Below are positions 56,698-64,000 of a DNA stretch of 64,000 nt, piece by piece. How positions within the stretch are numbered: the stretch's first letter is position 1; every line of letters starts with the position of its first letter. Under the pieces are notes generated by a model. The model made no database searches and had not been told where the DNA came from. It saw only the letters and a program-made list of their open reading frames with translations. This stretch comes from Certhia americana (lineage: Eukaryota; Chordata; Aves; Passeriformes; Certhiidae): NCBI GenBank assembly GCA_018697195.1, contig JAGMWU010000044.1:192805-256804 (forward strand). The letters run 5' to 3'. The translations under genes were made by a program, and so were the position numbers.

Positions 56698-59514
56698 ACT
56701 CATCACCTTCAGGTTTTAGAATTCATCATTCAGTAAAAATAAAGCACGTCTCTTCAGGCGACTTTGTGTATTCTACAGAACCATGAGCAGAGCCATCCTC
56801 TGATGGCAGCTCACCCTCACGCATGGGGTGCAGGTTTCTCCTTCTTAAACACGGGAAGAGAATGTTCAAAATTGGGAAATTGAGCATTTTCCTACATCAC
56901 CGGGGCAAAGCCAACAACAAGCAAAACTGAATTTAGAGCTGACTTCCCCAACACACCCCTCACCCTCCCGAGGAGCTGCAAACGATTCCCCGAGTTCCAA
57001 AAATCGCTGGTTCCTCTGAAAAGAAAAGATGCTGTGAATGACTGGTTTCACTCTCATGCTAAATTTCCCCCACGTGATGCAAGAAGCCATCGGTGAGGTG
57101 TGAAAGCTTGTGGAAGCAGCTTTGCTGAAATCACAGAGTTTCTCACCCAATTTCAGACCTGGCACGGGCAGAACTGCAGTTGCAGCAGAGCTGGAATTTC
57201 TTTCCAGCAGCAGAAGTGAAGCAGGAGAAATCCAAACCCACAATTCTTAATTCCAGTTCAGTGCAGGAGATGTGCAGGGCTGCCCAGGCCAGCGGGGGTG
57301 TCAAAATACCCCGAAATGCCCCTAAAATACAACCGAGTGTGATTTTATCACCCACAGATCAGTGGATTAATTCAGGCAGACTTCAGAGTGCAGTTGGAGT
57401 CTCTGAAATCCCTGATTTATAACACACCGGTTTTTCTAACACACGATTTTTTACAGTCTATTTATGAAATGCATCATTTCTAACCATGTACTGCTTCCCG
57501 AGTGTCTGAAGGAACTGAAATGTTAAATTTATAACTGACCCATCCAGCCAGAGAAGTCAGGATTTGTTTTTTTTAAATATTCATTAATTCATGTGAACCC
57601 TAGAATAAAGCCTGTGGTTTTAGGAAGAATTAAACTGACACAGTGAGGGGGGAAGGAGGGGAAAAAAAGCCCCACAATAAAGGTTGAAATACTTGAGATT
57701 TTTTAGATAATTTGCATCTGATGCTTTAGTTACTCACTGACTAAAAATATTAATTTTAGAAGCACAAACTTCAAATATTTTCAGTCCACTGACCTTATAA
57801 GGAACCTCCAATTAGAGGGAGGAGTGGCCCTTTTTTTCCACCCACTTATTAATGTCAGACAAAAGTCAAACCACTGGATTTGCATTTCCCTCCCTCCACC
57901 AAACAAAAGGAAAAGATGCTACAGCTGGAATTGCCCATCCCCTTCAATCTCAGCAACATGGGAATAAAGTCATATTCCAAAGGGGAACATACATGAGGGC
58001 TGGAAATGAGTTTTAAATCCAGAGGAATATGAAATGTTTTGCAGAGCTGAGATTTTTCTGCAGGTATTTTTTTTTTTTTTCCCTACAGATGTCCTCAACA
58101 AAGCCAATAATTCCATGTACAAAAAACTCTTTCTGTTCCTTGTGGTTGGGAAAAGAACTTGAGAAATGCAAAGCCAAACATGCCCTGCTGCAGAATTGCA
58201 TTCATCACTTCAGAACTTCAGATCCAGAAGTCTCAAGGGAGCACAACCTTCCTACTTCTCCCTGAATTTCTGAGCCATGCAGGAAAAATTACAGGAACAC
58301 CTAAAGCTGCCTCAAGTTTCCACACAATGTGGCCAAACCATTCGATTTACAGATTTCTACTGCAACTTTGATATTACTACAGCTGATTATTCTTCCAATT
58401 TAGTGGTCACTACCACTCCTCTCATTTTTTGCTGTATTCTTTATTTTCAAACTGGGCTCTGTTTCTGGCAAGAGAAGGGACTCAGGTGCAGCCACCTGAA
58501 CTTTTTCATTCAGCACCAGAGCTGGAAAAATCAGCCTCAACCTTACTCAGACCACAACAAACAGAAATATTTTATATATTTATGAAGAGTCTCTGCACCC
58601 CATGTTTAAATGAAATCAAACTACTTCTCCAGTTTCATTTTGGCAGAAGACAGTTCTGGTGTTGCTCCTGAAGATTGAAAGTTACTTATTTCCAGGATAA
58701 CAATGTAGATGTTTGCTGCCCCTGTACAGCAGCACCTTTAATCTGCAAAGTTTCCAAAATATTTTAATACATGGAGAGAGGCACGGATTTAGTCTCCCAA
58801 ATTAAAAAAGCAAAACCAAACAAAAATCACTACAAAATAACCAAACACACAAAACCAATCACACCAAGGTGTAACTGCTGGCTGGCTCTGTACAGAAATG
58901 GTGCTAATTTGTCAGATTTTGGGGTAGTGGTGCTTTTTTTAGCCTATATAGGTTTGTGAGTATTTTTAAAGACTTTTGGACCTTTCCAAACACATCAGGA
59001 ACTGCTGTTTAAATGCTGCCCCACTGACAGCTCCCATTGACAACTGCAATGTCACAACCTTTGCCTTTCATTATTCAGGTTTAGACTGAACAGACATAGC
59101 TGGGTCCTCTCAAACTGCTCTTCCAGCTGCTTGGAACTTGGAAAACACCACACCAGCTCCAGCTTTGTCAGGATAGAAGCACCAGGTTTAAAATCCTTGC
59201 TTAACACACTTTCAAATAGCAGTTCCTATGAAGTTCATCAGCTTTGAAAACTGAGAGTGGTCAGGTTCAGGCTCCAAGACAATCAGGTGCATTCAACTCT
59301 GTGGGAATAAATGGATTTATTTCATTAAAATCATTCTTTTTAGGCTGAGTTCTCCCAAAAGCCAGAGGTGATGCTGATCTGGCTGCAGTGTTCCCTGTGT
59401 CACCTCTGGCAGTGCCTGGCCTGGCTGCAGCTCAGCAGCACTGACACCCTCACTGCTCTCCCACTTTCCTGCTGACTCTGCACAGCTGAACCTGACTGAC
59501 ACTCCTGGAATTCC

Positions 59515-59965
59515 TGCCTAGGATGGGACCTTAAAACTCATCCAGTGCCACCCTGACATGGCAGGGACCCCTCCCACTGCCCCAGGCTGCTCCAGCCCCA
59601 ATGTCCAACCTGGCCTGGGACACTGCCAGGGATCCAGGGACAGCCACAGCTGCACTGGGAATTCCAGCCCAGCCCCTCCCAGGGAACAATTCCTGTCCCA
59701 AATCCCATCAAATCCTACTTTGAAGCCATTCCCTGTCCCCAGTCCCTCTCCAGTTCTCCTGGAGCCCTTTCAAGCCCTGCCAGGGGCTCTGAGCTCTCCC
59801 TGGAGCCTTCTCCTCTCCAGCCCCAGCTCCCCCAGCCCGGCCCCAGCCCACCTCTCTGTCCCTCCTCTGGACTCATTCCAGCAGCTCCACACCCTGCTCT
59901 TGGGCTCCCCAGAGCTGGAAGCAGCATTCCAGGTGGGATCTCCCGAGAGCAGAGGGAGGAAGATT
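59515..59965 (-). mobile_element. CR1 LINE fragment
   Basis: gatgggaccttaaaactcat, gcagggacccctcccactgc, aatgtccaacctggcctggg, agagctggaagcagcattcc, aggtgggatctcccgagagc. Confidence 0.9.
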
Positions 59966-61471
59966 CACCGTACATCAAAGACATGAATAAATAAAGCTCC
60001 CACATTTTCCTCACATTGTTCACTCCAAGCCCTTCCATTTCTCGGAACACACATCCTCGTCAGCTCCAAACGTTTTGGGTTTTTTTTTTCACTAAATGTG
60101 AATCATCCCTAGGATAATATTTGTTAACTTCCCATAATTCAGGATGGGTTTACGTTCCATCTGTAGCACATTTGCCATGGCCTTATTCCCCGGTTAAGGA
60201 ATCGCTGACCTAGAAAACTCTCATTGAAGAAGGAGAGAAAACTAAGGAACTTCAGGAAATTTTCATAGCATCTGGGGATGGAGTCAAAACACCTTTTTCA
60301 AACTCACAATTCCAAGGTCTCGTTGCGTTATCTTTTCGGCCTCCATCCATCCCTGCTGTTAAGCAGAATATTAAAGCAAATCTTGGTATATCCCAAGGTA
60401 CAGTGAGATACAGGCAGGGGGAGGTAATAAACTGCAAATTCCTCCGTTTTAAGTGGAATTATAATCTCTAAGAATAATTCAGGCATTCTATCCAAGTGAT
60501 AAAAAGCCTGTGGATGCAAGGGAGAAAAGCCACACTGGGTGCACATCAAGCAGCAAAAGCTTTACTAGGTACATTTATTATCACACTGTGTCAAGATTTC
60601 ATCAAACATTTGCCCCCAAAAATGCAGTTAGTGGTAGCTCATTGGAGACTCCAGAATATTTATTCTCCTAGACAAAGCCATTGTCTTTAAAGTTAAAATA
60701 ATATAAGCTCAGAATATACTAATTATAATCTGATATGTACCAAATTCCTTAGGATTTCCTCTAGGAATTCCTCATCAAGCCTTCATCCCTGTATGGATCC
60801 CTCCAAAAAGAATTCCTCATTTACAAACCCTTCAATGACCAAAAAGCCACGACACTTTTACAAGTGACCTGATTGTCAGCCACCCCCAGAAGTTCATCAT
60901 CTCCTGTGGAAAACGAGGATTTTTTGGAGCATCAGGAATCCAAGAGCTGCCCTGCCATGAGGTGACTCCATCCAGGACAGGTGCTGGCAGAGATAACTCT
61001 TATTTTATTTAACCAGAAGCTGATAAGGACCTTACCAGAGAAGTTTGGGTTCCTATAGCATTTTTTTTTTCCCTGATAAAAATTCCTAAAATGGTTTTAA
61101 TGAGGCAGGTTGCAGGAAGGAAATGAGGACAAATTAAAAGAATAAAAAGGCTTTTAAATCCTGACCTTATAACCCTCCAAAGAGCACTCAGGATCGCCCC
61201 GTCCAAGGTATCCAGGAAATAAAAAAGGCAAGAAAACCTTTATTGTCCCACTGAAGTTCACACTCCCAAGAATAGCTTGGGATGGATGGAAAGATTCCAA
61301 AACAAAGCCATTTTTCCAGCAGATCTTTTCTTTACTTTTGTAATAATAATGCTGAGCTGGTGTATTCCATGAAATGAAGTTGCTGTTGCTTTTTAGGAAA
61401 GATTGCTGTAAAAAGGGAATTTTTGCTACAGTGCTGCTCCTGTTCCCAGGCTGTAAAACAGCTCCACAAGA

Positions 61472-61692
61472 GGATCCTGAGTGTGCTCTGACACATTCCA
61501 GGGGCTGCCCAGGGAGCTCTGCAGTGCCCATCCCTGCAGGGTGGTGTCCCAGGAAGGGCTGGAGGTGGCACTCAGTGCTCGGAGGGGACAAGGTGGGGAC
61601 AGGACACAGCTTGGACTCAAAGATCTTGCAGGGCTTTCCCAAATGAATCTGTGATTTCTCATTCCCCAAATGAATCTGTGATTCTCTGATCC
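61472..61692 (+). mobile_element. CR1 LINE 3' fragment with duplicated tail
   Basis: gctgcccagggagctctgca, ggtggcactcagtgctcgga, then cccaaatgaatctgtgattt twice, 27 bp apart (61638 and 61665). Confidence 0.85.
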
Positions 61693-64000
61693 AGCAGCCA
61701 AGGCCTGGAAGTCTCCCTTTTTTGCTCAGACATTTTTGTTCAGAAATATTTCCTGGACAGTCAACCCGAAGCAACTCAGGGAAAAAGAGAAATTTGGCTT
61801 CAGGAAAAGTGCCATGGAATGCCAAAAGGGGATGGAGGGGGGAAGACAAGCACCAAACATCAGAGCAGCTCCAGAATTCTGTGCCTGAGGAACCTCAGCT
61901 ACTCCTGGAAGTGAGCAGTGCCACGTTGTTGAGCACAAGACAAGTGTCTAGCCATGAAAAACCCACACAGAAAGCAAGCAGGATGGACAGAGTTCACTCA
62001 AAAACGACTCAAAGGGATTAAGGAAACGAAGAAAGAAAATCATCAGACAAGCTGCAAGTCACCAGAGATACAGCATTTATGAGTCAGGATTTTATTCACC
62101 ACTGAACACCTCCAAAGACAACCATTGTAATTCACACTCTCAATAAACTTATATATAAATATTAACAAAATTATGTTAATTAAACTCATAATAAAGTTAT
62201 GCTTGTTATCATTTAAGGATTCCAAAGATGTTGTCAATCCCATTTGGCATGGTGAAAGCAGGCCTTGCTGGCTACCTCCCGTGCTCCTGCCCTCAGTCCA
62301 CCCAAAAAATCAGAGAAGCAAAAGGGATTTCACTGCTTTTTTCCTGCTATAAAGAGCAAATGCATTGCTCAATTTCCCAGTTTTATTTGAAGTCACTTTG
62401 GATTGTTAAAATATGGCTGGACATTCAAATGGATGGATTCAGATATTAAAGCATGAGCACTTCTGTCTCCTTTCCCAACTAACAGGGAAATAATAATCCA
62501 CAAGATTTGAATAGTTGGGGTTAAAATATTGTGTTATCTGAATAAATGGATGTAAACCTAATTCAGAGGACAAGCAGAAATGGAATTTCCAAAAGAGTCT
62601 GGGTTGGTTTTTAACATTACTGGCCCAGCTGGTGGTTGTGTGGAATAGAAACATTTTTTATGTCTCCTTTGTAGAGCAGGAAGAAGAAAACCAAGGATCT
62701 TCACAATTCAGCATCTGGTATCAGTAGGTTCTGCTCACAGCTTATACAATGAAAATACTTTTTCTTAGAAGTTAACTTTGGGAACTTCAATTCATCTTTC
62801 AGTTTGTCCAAAAAGGAAAAACACGTTTTGTGTGTGCACGTGTGTCTTAAGGCAATAGAGAATTCAAGTGAAAATTCAGAAGTGAATGAGACAGAGATGA
62901 AACCTGTAACGATGTATTGGTTTGTGGTAACGTTTTGGGAGGAATGCACAGAAAATTTAAAAACTTGGGGGTTCTTAAGAGGTTTTAGTGTTTAAAATGG
63001 GGATTTTTTTCCCGTTGGGGAAAAGAAAGGAGAAAGAACAAGCAACTGAACAAATTAAAGTAAGAGAGGCGCTGGCAATGACCTGGGAGAAAAAGGGCAC
63101 AAGCAGAAGTTAGGGAATTGTTAAAAAGGTGAGGAAAACTCAAGGAGGAGCAGAAGGGAAAAGAGAACAAGAAGAGAAGGATCAGGAGAGCTGGAGCCAG
63201 AACTCATTCCTGAATTAAGGCTGTGCTGGGAGTGCACACACAGGGCAGCACCGAGAGGGAATGGAGCACGGAGCTCGGGGGTTTGAGGCAGCAAAAAATC
63301 AGAGAGGAAGAGCGAGGAGGGGACAGAGAGGATGATTTCCCACAGGAGGAGTGGCAGGAATTCCTGGGAATGGTGTTCTCCATGAAGTGTCAGTGCTATC
63401 AGGGGCAGTTACCCAAGGCCACCCACACAGGCCATTCCATGATCCCTGTTCCTGCAGTGGAACCCGATTCCCACCCACACAGTAAAAATATCAAATTATT
63501 TATTTCTCCACCTCACTCTGCAAGCCTGATTCACCAGCACAAAGCAGGTGGGAGCAGGCAGCCCCAAGGGAGGGAAGGGGGAGCTGCTCAAGGGGTCACT
63601 GCCTTCAAAGAACCCCTGGTTGTACTCTTTGCCTCAGAACAACTCTTCCAAAAAATTTCCCTCCAAGTGCTTCCATGATCTACACCCTGTGCAGGAACTT
63701 CCCATCAGTTTGCCAACACTTGGAACAGCAGCAGGTTAATGCTGGCCCTCACCCCTCATAGATGAAACACAACACCAAAACTTTCTTTTCATCTTTATGC
63801 TTCTTTTGGATCAGTTATTTCAAACTGGGCATAGGTACAGGTTTGGGGAGAGCAAGGTCATTTTCACCAGTCCCAAAGATCTGGGGGGGTGAAAGGAAAA
63901 AGGGAGAGAAAATCGAAGTTGCTTGTGCTTTTCTCTGAATATCCTGTGTTGTTGTGCTGCCCTTCAGCACCATCTCAGCACTGGAATTATCTACCAGCCT

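Larger units (their letters stand above)
51813..64000 (-). other. DYRK1A: Intron upstream of the DYRK1A ATG exon (partial)
   Basis: No CpG island or recognisable leader exon is present, so the promoter and first exon lie beyond the window. CR1 fragments occur at 53.3, 56.5, 59.5 and 61.5 kb. The rest shows no supported gene. Confidence 0.75.

Noticed and set aside
51813..64000. Search for the non-coding first exon of DYRK1A
   Set aside because: No CpG island or convincing leader exon with donor could be identified; it presumably lies outside the window.

Overview
The window is vertebrate, almost certainly avian, nuclear DNA. Two observations support this: interrupted coding sequence with canonical GT-AG introns, and many fragments of the bird CR1 LINE on both strands. 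CR1 sequence style suggests a neoavian bird, perhaps a passerine, but this is inference. No prokaryotic features are present.

The window holds one gene, DYRK1A (dual-specificity tyrosine-phosphorylation-regulated kinase 1A), on the minus strand. All eleven coding exons can be placed to the base from splice sites and reading phase, from the initiator ATG at 51784-51786 to the TGA at 8591-8593. Spliced, they give a 758-residue protein, close to the 754-residue short human isoform. The order is a variable N-terminus, bipartite nuclear localisation signal, DYRK-homology box, complete kinase domain (P-loop, catalytic Lys182, HCD Asp281, DFG Asp301, Tyr313-Gln-Tyr315 activation loop), then a Ser/Thr-rich tail with a 13-His run. 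The non-coding first exon(s) must lie beyond position 64000.

Layout by coordinate: 1-5590 is sequence downstream of the gene, with a 1.4 kb purine-rich tract and several CR1 pieces. 5650-8590 is the probable 3' UTR, rich in homopolymers. 8591-16644 holds nine compact coding exons with introns of about 0.25-1.3 kb, two of which carry long-period tandem repeats. 16645-25518 is an 8.9 kb intron with two minisatellites and CR1. 25519-25724 is coding exon 2, bracketed by two same-orientation CR1 copies. 25725-51776 is a 26 kb intron with an internal CpG island (34.5-36.0 kb) and a 10-N assembly gap. 51777-51812 is the small ATG exon. 51813-64000 is intron 1, with CR1 copies and no recognisable exon.

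The observations most worth following up concern regulation of this dosage-sensitive kinase. The ATG exon carries a two-codon uORF whose stop overlaps the ATG of a second, 75-codon uORF that overlaps the kinase start in another frame and continues in coding exon 2. The intronic CpG island carries strong minus-strand splice donors, so it could be an alternative promoter that bypasses that leader. The 27-nt acceptor extension encoding human VMPDIVMLQ is not visible. No wholly new system was found.
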